DNA of 64,000 nt, taken from NCBI RefSeq assembly GCF_030758295.1, contig NZ_CP132335.1, positions 1,836,412 through 1,900,411 on the forward strand. The letters are read 5' to 3'. Position 1 is the stretch's first letter; each line of letters starts with the position of its first letter. Below the pieces are notes generated by a model, which did not search any database, had not been told where the DNA came from, and was given only the letters and a program-made list of their open reading frames with translations. The DNA comes from Pararhizobium sp. IMCC21322 (GTDB lineage Bacteria > Pseudomonadota > Alphaproteobacteria > Rhizobiales > GCA-2746425). Positions 1 to 8,737 of the stretch are shown here, one piece after another. Position numbers and translations under genes: made by a program.

Positions 1-93
1 GAACGTTGATCCGGGTCGTGTTTCCCAACACGCGGGTTTTGGCAGAGTAACAGGTCATTTGGTGGGGGGTGGCAGACCCTGGCATCTCCGCGC

Positions 94-124
94 AAAAAAA
101 CCGCCCGGCACAAGGTCCGGGCGG
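94..124 (-). terminator. Rho-independent terminator, minus strand
   Basis: Perfect 8-bp stem CCGCCCGG/CCGGGCGG (101-108 and 117-124) with an 8-nt loop. Read on the minus strand, it is followed by seven T residues (plus-strand A run 94-100). It would end transcription of the DUF1127 gene about 100 bases upstream on that strand. The rest of the first 228 bases shows no convincing gene. Confidence 0.8.
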
Positions 125-228
125 CTAGTAAAGCCAGTTCGGGCAGTTATGCAGATGGCCATGGTAGAGATGGCGCATCAGCACATCATGAGGGGGCTCA
201 CTGCCCGTTCGGCTTTTACGTCAGGCGA

Positions 229-630
229 TCAACCAGTAGGTGTATCGCGCTGATCTGTGGATCTATAGGGTTCACAATCTGAGGTCATGGAGCGTTGCGC
301 ACTTATCTTCCGGCGCTGCCGTATTTCTTTTGCCAATGCCAGTTCCGAGGCCTGCCGTTCCTGCGCCAACGTGCGAAGCCGAGAAGTCGGGTCGTTCGAA
401 TAGGGCAGGGTGGCGGCCGCGTTAACATCGCAACGCGTTATACCAATGTCTCTCAGCATATGATCATCCAGCGTTACGAGCTGTGTCATTGTGCTGCGAT
501 AAGCCCAGAAATTCCAGACCGATGAGATGCGCTTCCCAACGGAAAGCACAGCCGCTTTCAGCATAGAGGCGCTCGTAGCGGCTGCTGGGCTGATAGACGT
601 ATCAAGACTGTTTCTAGGTATCGCAGACAT
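229..630 (-). CDS. DUF1127 domain protein (YjiS-like)
   Basis: A 133-residue protein whose centre (about residues 43-70) carries the DUF1127 signature: a short basic-aromatic helix followed by LDDHMLRDIGITRCDV. DUF1127 proteins are small, arginine-rich proteins common in alphaproteobacteria; some members have been linked to RNA turnover and to phosphate or stress responses, but this one cannot be assigned a role. It is longer than the usual 45-90 residues, with an unmatched 40-residue N-terminus and a charged tail. The ATG at 630 has a good AGGAG ribosome site 7 nt upstream. It is divergent from the LysR gene at 760, so the two may share a control region. Confidence 0.7.
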   Translation of the reverse strand: MSAIPRNSLDTSISPAAATSASMLKAAVLSVGKRISSVWNFWAYRSTMTQLVTLDDHMLRDIGITRCDVNAAATLPYSNDPTSRLRTLAQERQASELALAKEIRQRRKISAQRSMTSDCEPYRSTDQRDTPTG

Positions 631-759
631 GGCAATCTCCTGTGTTGGGCCATGTGGAAGTGAATCTATTTAAAGATGACTTGGTACACATGATCTTTTT
701 CAATTGATAAGACCAGTGAATGTTTCTAATCTGATATATGAGAGTTATTGATGGATTAG

Positions 760-1671
760 ATGAACATGGCCGCTTTGCTGGATTTGGATCAACTCAGGAC
801 GTTCGTTGCTATTGCCGAGTCAGGTAGTTTTACCCGTGCAGCAGACACAGTTTTCCGGACTCAGTCTGCCGTATCAATGCAGATGCGGCGTTTGGAGGAG
901 CGTGTCGGCAAGCCGCTTTTTACCCGTGATGGCAGAAACAGCCGCCTGAGCGAAGAGGGTCTGAAACTGCTGGGCTATGCCCGCAAAATGTTGCGCTTGA
1001 ATGATGAAACGCTGGCGGTGTTCGACGATTCCGCTCTGTCAGGCAATGTTCGTCTTGGAACACCGGACGATTACGCAGACCGGTTTTTGCCGGAAATTCT
1101 GGCACGCTTTGCCAGATCAAACCCACAGGTGGAAGTGGCTGTTGAATGCGCACCAACCCCGGTATTGACCAACCAATTGAAGTCAAACGAGTTGGATCTG
1201 GCAATCATCACCTATATTCCTGAGCAGCATCCAGCAGAGATGATCCGGCGTGAACCGCTTTATTGGGTCACATCCAGTCGTCACCATCAGCATGAAGAAG
1301 AAGTGCTGCCGTTGGCACTTGGCCGTCCAACCTGCGAATGGCGCGGTTCTGCCATTGCAGCTCTGGAACGCGGCGCAAGAGCCCACAGAGTGCTCTATTC
1401 CAGTTGGAACTCCACCGCTGTCGGTGCCACGGTTCTGGCCGGTCTTGCGGTATCAGTGCTGCCGGAATCCGCCATTCGGCCCGGCATGCGCATTCTGACC
1501 GAGGCAGAGGGATTCCCCGAATTGCCATCCTGCAATATCGGCTTGCTGCGCTCCTGGCACCATTGGACGCCATTGATGGATGCGCTCGCAGCCCACATTA
1601 TCGAAAGCCTTGGCAACGTCACCGTCAAGGAAACGCTGCAAATCGCCAAACCGCTAACGGCTGCAGAGTAG
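760..1671 (+). CDS. LysR-family transcriptional regulator
   Basis: A 303-residue LysR-type regulator. The N-terminal winged helix-turn-helix (about residues 7-66) begins LDLDQLRTFVAIAESGSFT and contains the family's QSAVSMQMRRLEE recognition-helix pattern. A periplasmic-binding-protein-like effector domain follows from about residue 90. The effector is unknown. It lies divergent to the DUF1127 gene and tail-to-tail with the DMT exporter gene, with only two bases between stop codons. LysR regulators often control a divergent gene, which would make the DUF1127 gene a candidate target; this is inference from position only. A second in-frame ATG two codons downstream is an alternative start. Confidence 0.93.
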   Translation: MNMAALLDLDQLRTFVAIAESGSFTRAADTVFRTQSAVSMQMRRLEERVGKPLFTRDGRNSRLSEEGLKLLGYARKMLRLNDETLAVFDDSALSGNVRLGTPDDYADRFLPEILARFARSNPQVEVAVECAPTPVLTNQLKSNELDLAIITYIPEQHPAEMIRREPLYWVTSSRHHQHEEEVLPLALGRPTCEWRGSAIAALERGARAHRVLYSSWNSTAVGATVLAGLAVSVLPESAIRPGMRILTEAEGFPELPSCNIGLLRSWHHWTPLMDALAAHIIESLGNVTVKETLQIAKPLTAAE

Positions 1672-1673
1672 CT

Positions 1674-2605
1674 TCAAGCCGGTTTTTTGCGGGCCGATAG
1701 CACGAGGCCATTTCCGACCAAAGCCAGGGCAACGCCAACAAGGCCAAGCAGTGTCCACTGATAGTTTTCAAACAAGGTCGACACCAGAAGCGCCACGATC
1801 GGGAACATGATTGTGGCGTAACCTGCGCGTGCCGAACCAATACGACCCAGCAGCGTCAAATAGCACCAGAAAGCAAATACGGTGCCGGTCAAAGATAACC
1901 ACAACAGCGACAGGATGTAGCTTGCTGTTGGTTCGATGATGAACTCAGCGCCGCTGACAAAGGCGATCAAAGCGCTGAACACCGTGCCGTAGACCATGCC
2001 CCAGGCATTGCCGGACATGACGGAGATACCACTGCGCTGCATTTGGGCGGAAAACAGGTTTCCGATGCAAAAAGACACGGTCCCACCAAAGCACAGCAGC
2101 AGGCCAAAAAGCGTTCCTGGGTCTGCATCAGCCGCCATGATCTGCGGCCAGAACAGGGCCGCAACGCCGGAAACGCCCAAAACGGCTCCGAACACCACTC
2201 TGCGGGTCGGGATCTGGCCGTACAAAATCAGCGCAAATCCAATATTCACAATAGATGCCAGGGAAAACACCACTGATAGAAGCCCTGACGCGATCCATTG
2301 TGCGCCGTAATAAAACAGCGCGAAATTGGTGGAAAACAAAAAGATGCCGAGCAGCAGAAATCGCAGATGAGTTTTGGCCGAAAATTGCAGCGGCCTCTTC
2401 GTGACCATCACCAGTACCATCATGACGGCAGCAGCAATCATAAAACGCCATGTCAGCGACACATGGGGCGCAACGACACCAACCTGCATCTTGAGCGGAA
2501 ACCAGCTGGTACCCCACAAAAGACAATGCTGGCGTAAAGGCCCAAATTCTGAAAGCCAAAACCCTGCTCGGACGAGATAGGCTGTGTTTTTTGTGCAATG
2601 CTCAA
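1674..2605 (-). pseudogene. EamA/DMT-family transporter, frameshifted near its N-terminus
   Basis: Drug/metabolite transporter of the EamA family with about ten membrane segments and two EamA repeats. The main open frame, from a TTG at 2519, begins directly at the conserved WGTSWFPLK motif and lacks the first half of helix 1. The missing N-terminus is present in the neighbouring frame: translation from a TTG at 2605 gives MSIAQKTQPI followed by a helix ending NLGLYASIVF. The two halves join if one T is added to the TTTT run (plus-strand AAAA, 2518-2521), giving exactly 310 codons plus a stop. The TTG at 2605 overlaps the upstream stop as TTGA, supporting coupled translation. So this is either a real one-base deletion or a homopolymer sequencing error. 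Substrate unknown. Confidence 0.75.
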
Positions 2606-2853
2606 ACGGATATTCCTGAGGATGAAGGCCGGATCATGCGCCCGCGTCTGCGCCTGGTCCAGTCAGGATTATTGACCGATACATCAATCCCATAAATGAA
2701 GAAGTGACCGGTTTCGGCCATTCTCATCCAGGCCTGATCACCCAAATGATAGGCGTTTCGAATCTCGGCAGTTTTTCCCATACAGAGTTGGAACTGCGAC
2801 CGGTCACCGGCATCGGCAAATGGCCCCCAGACGGTTTCGCATTGTCCGGTCAA
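2602..2853 (-). CDS. Small hypothetical protein in the gshA-fosX operon
   Basis: An 83-residue protein I do not recognise. Two things argue that it is translated: its TTG start overlaps the fosX stop as TTGA (2850-2853), and its own TGA stop overlaps the TTG start of the transporter gene as TTGA (2602-2605). The sequence has aromatic/hydrophobic patches (for example GHFFIYGIDVSVNNPDW at about residues 49-65) and a very basic tail (RRRRGR). There is no signal peptide or membrane helix. It could be the remnant of a longer protein. No function can be proposed beyond its place in a detoxification-flavoured operon. Confidence 0.5.
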   Translation of the reverse strand: MTGQCETVWGPFADAGDRSQFQLCMGKTAEIRNAYHLGDQAWMRMAETGHFFIYGIDVSVNNPDWTRRRRGRMIRPSSSGISV

Positions 2854-3260
2854 TATGCGTCCTTTACGCCATAATGCTCAAGGCGTTGCTTGAGCGTTCC
2901 TGTATGCAGTTCCAGCAGATGATTATCATTATCGTAAAAATAGATGGATCGGCCTTCACCTTCTACCCGCGGGCGTGGGGGCCGTATCTCAAGGCCAAGC
3001 GCATTGATTTCGGCCAGACGATCATCAAAATCAGTGTCTTCAATTTTAAAGGCAATGTGATTGTAGCTGCGATCAGACAATGAATCGCCCTTCATCACGC
3101 CAATCCACACATCATCAACCAGAAAAAAACGTTCCTCTGACAAGGAAAATGTATTCTGACCGCTGGCATAGATGCATTTTGCCTTCAAAACCTGTTCCAG
3201 AATGATCTGCATACGATCCAAATCTTGGACGATGAAGGTAATGTGGCTGAGTGCTGACAT
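2850..3260 (-). CDS. fosX: FosX-type fosfomycin resistance hydrolase (VOC family)
   Basis: A 136-residue vicinal-oxygen-chelate metalloenzyme. FosX enzymes open the fosfomycin epoxide with water using Mn(II); FosA homologues use glutathione. Metal ligands expected for the family are visible: His6 (LSHITF), His68 (YNHIAF) and Glu117 (NHLLELHTG). Glu42/Glu43 sit where the FosX general base lies. The stretch GEGRSIYFYDNDNHLLELHT is typical of the FosX/FosA group. It starts 6 nt after the gshA stop with a GAGG site, so it is co-transcribed with glutathione synthesis. Whether it uses water or a thiol cannot be settled from sequence alone, and its natural substrate may not be fosfomycin. Confidence 0.85.
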   Translation of the reverse strand: MSALSHITFIVQDLDRMQIILEQVLKAKCIYASGQNTFSLSEERFFLVDDVWIGVMKGDSLSDRSYNHIAFKIEDTDFDDRLAEINALGLEIRPPRPRVEGEGRSIYFYDNDNHLLELHTGTLKQRLEHYGVKDAY

Positions 3261-3266
3261 AGGACC

Positions 3267-4640
3267 TCAATAGGCGAAATCATCAAATACCCGGTCGATA
3301 TTTCCGCCCCATTCTCCGTGGTATTTCCCGAGCATGATTTCAGCGGGTGTTTTTCCCGAAGCAACGGTTTCGTCAATCGGTGTGAGATACTGGCCTTCAT
3401 CAAACCCGGCACCATTCAACTGGCTGCGGCGTCTCAGACCCTGATGCGACAGCGTGACGACACGCTTGGCTACATCAAGCACTGTGCCACGCCGGAACGG
3501 TGTGTTCAGAGCCGTTTTTGGCACGGTGTCACGCATGGTCTGACGCTCTTCATCTGTCCAGTCAGCCAGATAATCTTCTGTCTCAGCCAGCGTGTCTTCG
3601 TCATAAAGCAGACCAACCCAGAAGGCTGGCAACGCGCAAATGCGCCGCCATGGGTTGCCATCAGCGCCGCGCATTTCCAGAAAGCTCTTTAGCCGTACAT
3701 CAGGAAAGACGGTAGAGAGATGGTTTTTCCAGTCGCCCTGGGTAACAGTTTCCTTTTCTGCGCCAGCCGGGCGCTTGCCGCTCATGTATTCGCGGAATGT
3801 GATGCTGGTGGCGTCTATATAGTTCACGCCACGTTTGATGAAATACATAGGTATATCAAGAGCGTAATCGACATACTGTTCAAAGCCGAACCCCTGATCG
3901 AATGCAAATGGCATAAGGCCTGATCGGTTATTATCCACATCGCGCCAGATTTCGCCGCGATAGGACAGGAAACCGTTGGGCTTTTTATCCAGAAACGGCG
4001 AATTGGCAAACATGGCGGTCGCAACGGCCTGCAAAGATAATCCAACCCGAATTTTGCGAACCATGTCGGCTTCGCTTTCAAAATCCAGATTGACCTGAAT
4101 GGTGCATGTACGATGCATCATATCAAGACCGTGCGTCCCCACCTTGGGCATGTAATTGCGCATGATGTTGTAGCGCGATTTCGGCATTTGCGGGGTGTCT
4201 TCCAAACTCCATTTCGGACTGGCACCCAGGCCCAAAAACCCGATCCCCAATGCATCAGAGATTTCCCGCACATGGGCCAGATGCCCATGAACTTCGCGGC
4301 AGGTCTGATGCAGTGTTTCCAGCGGAGCGCCGGAAAGCTCAAATTGCCCACCTGGCTCCAGCGAAATGGCACCGCCACCGACAGGATCGATCAGACCAAT
4401 AATATGCTCATGGTCATAAATACCTTCCCAGTCGAGATTGGCCTTCATGCCATTCAAAAGGGCTTTTACACCGCGCTCACCCTCATAGGGTACGGGCGAA
4501 TAATCCTCAGTATAGAAGCCGAATTTCTCGTGCTCCGTGCCAATGCGCCATGCCTCTTTCGGCTTGCAGCCTTCGCTCAGCGCTTCAATCAGCGCAGCGC
4601 GGCCCTCAAGGGGCGTATCGTCAGCAGTATCCCGGGCCAT
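3267..4640 (-). CDS. gshA: Glutamate--cysteine ligase (plant/alphaproteobacterial GCS2 type)
   Basis: A 457-residue enzyme catalysing the ATP-dependent joining of glutamate and cysteine, the first step of glutathione synthesis in the cytosol. It belongs to the plant-type GCS2 family: near residue 36 is IGTEHEKFG, then GGAISLEPGGQFELSGAP (about residues 90-107) and MMHRTCTIQVNLDFE (about 173-187), all diagnostic. Length matches the family. It is second in a minus-strand operon after rsmE (65-nt gap) and is followed tightly by fosX (6-nt gap), so glutathione synthesis and an epoxide-opening enzyme are transcribed together. Confidence 0.96.
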   Translation of the reverse strand: MARDTADDTPLEGRAALIEALSEGCKPKEAWRIGTEHEKFGFYTEDYSPVPYEGERGVKALLNGMKANLDWEGIYDHEHIIGLIDPVGGGAISLEPGGQFELSGAPLETLHQTCREVHGHLAHVREISDALGIGFLGLGASPKWSLEDTPQMPKSRYNIMRNYMPKVGTHGLDMMHRTCTIQVNLDFESEADMVRKIRVGLSLQAVATAMFANSPFLDKKPNGFLSYRGEIWRDVDNNRSGLMPFAFDQGFGFEQYVDYALDIPMYFIKRGVNYIDATSITFREYMSGKRPAGAEKETVTQGDWKNHLSTVFPDVRLKSFLEMRGADGNPWRRICALPAFWVGLLYDEDTLAETEDYLADWTDEERQTMRDTVPKTALNTPFRRGTVLDVAKRVVTLSHQGLRRRSQLNGAGFDEGQYLTPIDETVASGKTPAEIMLGKYHGEWGGNIDRVFDDFAY

Positions 4641-4705
4641 ATACCGAATTCCTTATTGCCAAAGCGGCGCGACCATACTGCGCGATTGCAGACCATGGCA
4701 ACCCT

Positions 4706-5458
4706 TTATCGGTAATCACCGATAAAAGCCTGAATGATAGCCATTGCAGCCACTGCGGCGGTATCGGCCCGCAGAATTCTGGGACCAAGTGAAAGCGCGT
4801 GAACAAAGGGTTTGCTAACAAGTAACTGGCGTTCTTCTTCGGTAAATCCTCCTTCAGGTCCAATCAGGATCGCCAGCGGTCGCCCCTCAAGAGATTGCAA
4901 TGCCTTCAGGCCATCTGATCCTTCAACCAGTTCATCGCAAAAGATAAGCGCGCGATCAGGGTGTTCTGACGCCCAATTTTCCAGCAATGTCTCCAGGGTA
5001 ACCAGTTCATCAAGCGTTGGAACAGATAAAATGCCGCACTGTTCCGCTGCTTCCACAAGATTGGCTGCCATCCGGTCGCTGTTGAGCTTCTGCACTTGCG
5101 TGTAGCGGGTGATAACCGGTTGCAGCTGACCTGCGCCCATTTCAACTGCCTTTTGAACCATGTAATCCAGCCTGGCCTGCTTCAGGGGCGCAAAACACAG
5201 CATCAGATCATATGGCTGGGGCTGAGGTCGAAGCTGGTCTCTTGGAACCAGCAGGCACGCCTTACGCCCGGTTGGCTGAATATTGGCCCGCCATTCACCG
5301 TCTCTGCCATTGAACAGAAGAACCGGGTCTCCGGCTTTCAGCCGCAAAACATTCAGCAGATAATTCGACTGGGCGCGATCAGCCTCAATCGCCACATCGG
5401 CCACAAGGTCCTCAGCCATATGCAGCCGTTTGGTCCGAAAATCGTAACGCTCGCCCAT
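4706..5458 (-). CDS. rsmE: 16S rRNA (uracil(1498)-N(3))-methyltransferase
   Basis: A 250-residue SPOUT-class methyltransferase that methylates N3 of U1498 in helix 44 of 16S rRNA using S-adenosylmethionine. The N-terminal PUA-like domain (LLNVLRLKAGDPVLLFNGRDGEW) is followed by the deep-knot domain with ILIGPEGGFTEEE and LGPRILRADTAAVAAMAII, both hallmark RsmE motifs. The ATG at 5458 (MGERYDFRTKRL) is preferred over one 14 codons upstream because it has a purine-rich AAAGAGA site and matches the family N-terminus. It heads the rsmE-gshA-fosX operon and is divergent from xseA. Confidence 0.95.
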   Translation of the reverse strand: MGERYDFRTKRLHMAEDLVADVAIEADRAQSNYLLNVLRLKAGDPVLLFNGRDGEWRANIQPTGRKACLLVPRDQLRPQPQPYDLMLCFAPLKQARLDYMVQKAVEMGAGQLQPVITRYTQVQKLNSDRMAANLVEAAEQCGILSVPTLDELVTLETLLENWASEHPDRALIFCDELVEGSDGLKALQSLEGRPLAILIGPEGGFTEEERQLLVSKPFVHALSLGPRILRADTAAVAAMAIIQAFIGDYR

Positions 5459-5568
5459 GGGTCTCTTTCTTGACGCGGTGGTAAATTGGGTGACACACAC
5501 AGACAGGTCAGGTCAACTTTTTCGAATCGCGGTGCCAGACGCAGATGCAGACACATGCAGGGTAATCC

Positions 5569-7158
5569 ATGAGCAAGACAGATAGTTTGCCCGGATCGGG
5601 TTCACAGGATAGCAATGTGGCGGAGTTTTCTGTCACGGAAATCTCTGCAGCTCTGAAGCGAACTGTTGAAGACACTTATGGCTATGTGCGTGTGCGCGGT
5701 GAGATTTCCGGCTATCGCGGCCCGCATTCTTCCGGCCATGCCTATTTCTCCATGAAAGATGACCGTGCGCGTCTGGAAGCTGTGATCTGGCGTGGCGTGT
5801 TCTCAAAACTGAAAATCCGTCCCGAAGAGGGTATGGAGTGCATCGCCACCGGCAAGCTGACCACATATCCTGGCTCGTCCAAATATCAGATTGTCATTGA
5901 GCGGATCGAACCGGCAGGCGTGGGCGCGCTGATGGCGCTTCTGGAAGAGCGCCGCAAAAAACTGGCTGCTGAAGGCCTGTTCGACAATGAGCGCAAGCAG
6001 CCCATTCCATTCCTGCCAAAAACCATCGGCGTTGTCACATCGCCTACTGGCGCTGTCATTCGCGATATTCTGCATCGGTTGCGGGACAGGTTTCCGACCC
6101 ATGTTCTGGTCTGGCCTGTGCGTGTACAAGGCGAAACAAGCGGCCGGGAAGTGGCTGCGGCCATCAACGGCTTTAATCAGTTGGACGGGTCTGAAATAGC
6201 AAGACCCGATTTGTTGATCGTTGCGCGTGGTGGCGGCAGTCTGGAAGATCTCTGGGGGTTCAACGATGAGGCCGTTGTCAGGGCCGTTGCTGCCTCGACG
6301 ATTCCGGTCATCTCCGCTGTTGGTCACGAAACCGACTGGACGCTGATTGACCACGTGGCCGATCAGCGCGCGCCAACGCCGACAGGGGCTGCAGAAATGG
6401 CGGTGCCAGTTCGGCATGATCTGGAAAACACGGTCGCCACACTGAATTTGCGCAATGTGCAGGCCATGCAACGAAGTTTGGATCAACAACGCAATGCACT
6501 GCGCAGTCTTGCGCGTGCCATGCCGGCGCTGGATAGCCTGTTCGGAATGCCACGCCAGAGGTTTGACACCGCCGCCCAACGCCTGACGGCAGCGCTCTCA
6601 TCCAACACAGTTGCACACCGCACCCGGCTCATTAAGGCAGGCAGTCAGGTCAGCCCCCGTATGCTGGCCATTCATTTTGCCCGTGCCCGGGACCGCAAGA
6701 CCCAGGCCACATTGCGTTTGGGAACCGTCATGGCTCGTATTGTCGAGCGCCGACGCGACAATTGGCGGCGTGTGGGTGCGCTGAAACCGGATATGCTTTC
6801 GCGTCAGATTACGCTCGGCAGAACCGCGCTTGGTGACCGCACCGCCAGAATGGATCGGGCCTTTGTCAGCAGCTTCAGAAGAGTGTCGCAAAAGCTGGAT
6901 GGTCAGGCACAATTGCTGAAACTGGTTTCCTATCAAAGCGTTTTGCAGCGCGGATTTGCACTTGTACGCGATGGAGAGGGCCAGCCCATCAGGGCCGCGT
7001 CCCAGACCAGTATGCTGCAACACATTTCTCTGGAATTTGCAGATGGCCGGGTTGCAGCTGTGGTTCAGGACGGCGCGGCAGCACCACAGACGCCAAAGCC
7101 GAAGCCTAAAAAAGCAACGCCGACAAAACCACCCGGAAATCAGGGTAGTTTGTTTTAG
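5569..7158 (+). CDS. xseA: Exodeoxyribonuclease VII large subunit
   Basis: A 529-residue XseA. With XseB it degrades single-stranded DNA to acid-soluble oligonucleotides. The N-terminal OB fold (about residues 18-115) is followed by the catalytic domain, with [18 protein letters not shown] near 155 and the glycine-rich [20 protein letters not shown] (about 214-233), then a long coiled-coil region. The C-terminal tail is rich in Pro/Lys/Thr and ends in QGSLF. It is slightly longer than E. coli XseA (456 aa), as usual in rhizobia. No xseB lies nearby. A decayed copy of the last 130 bases occurs about 0.9 kb downstream. Confidence 0.97.
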   Translation: MSKTDSLPGSGSQDSNVAEFSVTEISAALKRTVEDTYGYVRVRGEISGYRGPHSSGHAYFSMKDDRARLEAVIWRGVFSKLKIRPEEGMECIATGKLTTYPGSSKYQIVIERIEPAGVGALMALLEERRKKLAAEGLFDNERKQPIPFLPKTIGVVTSPTGAVIRDILHRLRDRFPTHVLVWPVRVQGETSGREVAAAINGFNQLDGSEIARPDLLIVARGGGSLEDLWGFNDEAVVRAVAASTIPVISAVGHETDWTLIDHVADQRAPTPTGAAEMAVPVRHDLENTVATLNLRNVQAMQRSLDQQRNALRSLARAMPALDSLFGMPRQRFDTAAQRLTAALSSNTVAHRTRLIKAGSQVSPRMLAIHFARARDRKTQATLRLGTVMARIVERRRDNWRRVGALKPDMLSRQITLGRTALGDRTARMDRAFVSSFRRVSQKLDGQAQLLKLVSYQSVLQRGFALVRDGEGQPIRAASQTSMLQHISLEFADGRVAAVVQDGAAAPQTPKPKPKKATPTKPPGNQGSLF

Positions 7159-7284
7159 GCTCTGTTCTTGTAAGCACAATAAAACGGTGGCCAGAAAGAT
7201 GATGGATAAGCGGAACAGTTTTGCCTATCCGTAACAGCACTTTGCAACCCAACCGCAAGCTCAATCACACATGGTGTCAGACGT

Positions 7285-7905
7285 CTATTCCCAACCGTAG
7301 TTGAAACTCACACTGATGCGGTCATCATCTGCCATGTTGAGCGGGACTTCATGGCGCAACCAGCTTTCCCAAAGCAGCACATCGCCCACCTTTGGCGCGA
7401 CGTAAATGAAGCTGCGCAATTCGTTGCGGGCCTTGGGCTTGCGGCCAGGCGCTGCCATCATCATCGGCAGGCGCGGGTCCTCGAATTTAATGGCACTGGC
7501 GCCATCAGGCATGGCAACATAGGTCGTGCCGCTGATAACGCTGTGGGGGTGGATATGCGAGGTGTGCACACCGCCCGTCGGCAAAATGTTGATCCACATT
7601 GAATCCAGCTTGATCTTCTTGTCGCCAAGGTCGAATTGCAAATCCTTGGCAAAGGCCGCCACATGCTTGTCCAGCGCTTTCACCAAATCCTTGAACGCTG
7701 GAAACCGCCATGGCAAATCGGCCAGCGAAGCGTAGCTGGTGTAGCCCGGAAAGTCGTTTTCCTCACACCAGTTTTGGCCTGCCTCATCATCCACGGCTAT
7801 AGAAAGGCACGAGGCTTCCAGCTCAGCCGTATCCGGCGATTTGCCGAATTCAGACAGGGGCGCACGGTAAAGGCGGGTGACGAAAAGTGAATCAATTTTT
7901 GACAT
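7285..7905 (-). CDS. TIGR02466-family 2OG-Fe(II) oxygenase-like protein
   Basis: A 206-residue protein of the TIGR02466 / putative 2OG-Fe(II) oxygenase family. The double-stranded beta-helix core is recognisable from WINILPTGGVHTSHIHPHSV (about residues 104-123), which supplies likely metal-binding histidines. A distal histidine in SWLRHEVPLN and a 2-oxoglutarate-binding Arg in DRISVSFNYGW follow. Substrate unknown; members are often annotated only as conserved hypothetical. It lies convergent to xseA, between the intact xseA 3' end and a degenerate second copy of it, and beside dddL. That setting suggests the segment was inserted by recombination at the xseA end. Confidence 0.75.
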   Translation of the reverse strand: MSKIDSLFVTRLYRAPLSEFGKSPDTAELEASCLSIAVDDEAGQNWCEENDFPGYTSYASLADLPWRFPAFKDLVKALDKHVAAFAKDLQFDLGDKKIKLDSMWINILPTGGVHTSHIHPHSVISGTTYVAMPDGASAIKFEDPRLPMMMAAPGRKPKARNELRSFIYVAPKVGDVLLWESWLRHEVPLNMADDDRISVSFNYGWE

Positions 7906-7954
7906 TGCTCACCATAACGTCGCACGCAAAGAAGGGCGAGCGACAATTGCCGCT

Positions 7955-8047
7955 CTCTGGAATTTGCAGATGGCGGCACCGCAAACGCTGAAGCGGAATT
8001 TAAAAAAAGTTGCGCCGACAAAATATCCCAAAAATCAGAGTGATTTA
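7955..8047 (+). repeat. Decayed partial duplication of the xseA 3' end
   Basis: This stretch repeats the end of xseA in the same orientation. A 20-base block, 7955-7974, is identical to 7028-7047. After a gap of about 32 bases in this copy, 7976-8047 aligns to 7081-7152 at roughly 70% identity, including the shared GCGCCGACAAAA/CGCCGACAAAA core and the AATCAG before the end. No full-length reading frame remains. The repeat and the xseA end bracket the oxygenase-like gene as direct repeats. That is what a single-crossover or duplication event at xseA, followed by decay of the redundant copy, would leave. Confidence 0.8.
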
Positions 8048-8065
8048 TCCCTGACGCTCAACCCG

Positions 8066-8737
8066 TTATTTCCTTGAGAAATTCATGTCTGGTCCCATCA
8101 GTCGTTCCCTTGACCCAGTCCAGGCATATGCCAAAAGGCATGGATCAATGTCGCCTGTGGTTATTCTATGCTTGGCGCCAGGCGTGTTGAAGATAAGCGA
8201 GCCCGGAGAAAACACAGCAGAATTGTTTTCTGACCAGGATCCCGAGATCGAGATATAGCTTTCTTCGATTTCAGGATGATTGTGCTGGGGGTATGTCGTC
8301 GAGGGTGCAAATAGAACAAATCCGATGATCAGATTGTCAGCTTTCACAGGGCCGTTGGGACCAAGGACTTCGCAATAAGCGTATTTTTTGACCAATGACC
8401 TTGGAAGCTTCTGGTACCCGTACTCCCACACCAGATCTCCAAGAACCTTTCTGAGTGCGCGCGTAATCCCTTGCATTACGCCGCGTTCACCCAGATCCAG
8501 AGCGCGCGGTAAATGGGCTGTAACAGGTAAATTGACGGGAGGTTTCTTGATGATCAAGGGGTTTGACTTCACCTCATTTGATAATCTGTCGCGCACCCGC
8601 TTGCGATGACTGCGGATAATTGTACTGCCGCCCGACGAACCCATGCGATAAATCGCATCAAATTCTTGCAGCAAATACACCCAGTCTGGGTGATCTTGGA
8701 GGTGCGTAGCGTCTGCGCTGGATTCAATCTCGGCCAT
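8066..8737 (-). CDS. dddL: Dimethylsulfoniopropionate (DMSP) lyase, DddL family
   Basis: A 223-residue cupin enzyme that cleaves DMSP to dimethyl sulfide and acrylate. The C-terminal cupin has the DMSP-lyase metal motif TTYPQHNH-x4-ESY (about residues 147-161) with a later His in PGAKHRITTG, and the segments GFVLFAP and PCLLAYAWTG typical of DddL. The N-terminal half (HPDWVYLLQEFDAIYRMGS) also matches DddL rather than the shorter DddQ/DddW. The ATG at 8737 is chosen over a TTG at 8752 because GAGGG lies about 8 nt upstream. No acrylate-utilisation gene is adjacent. Family membership is confident; activity is inferred. Confidence 0.9.
   Translation of the reverse strand: MAEIESSADATHLQDHPDWVYLLQEFDAIYRMGSSGGSTIIRSHRKRVRDRLSNEVKSNPLIIKKPPVNLPVTAHLPRALDLGERGVMQGITRALRKVLGDLVWEYGYQKLPRSLVKKYAYCEVLGPNGPVKADNLIIGFVLFAPSTTYPQHNHPEIEESYISISGSWSENNSAVFSPGSLIFNTPGAKHRITTGDIDPCLLAYAWTGSRERLMGPDMNFSRK

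Noticed and set aside
4113-4715. A 200-codon plus-strand frame opposite gshA
   Set aside because: Antisense to gshA, whose family motifs are unambiguous; no independent support.
5803-6579. A 258-codon minus-strand frame inside xseA
   Set aside because: Antisense to a well-supported xseA and without a recognisable domain or start context.
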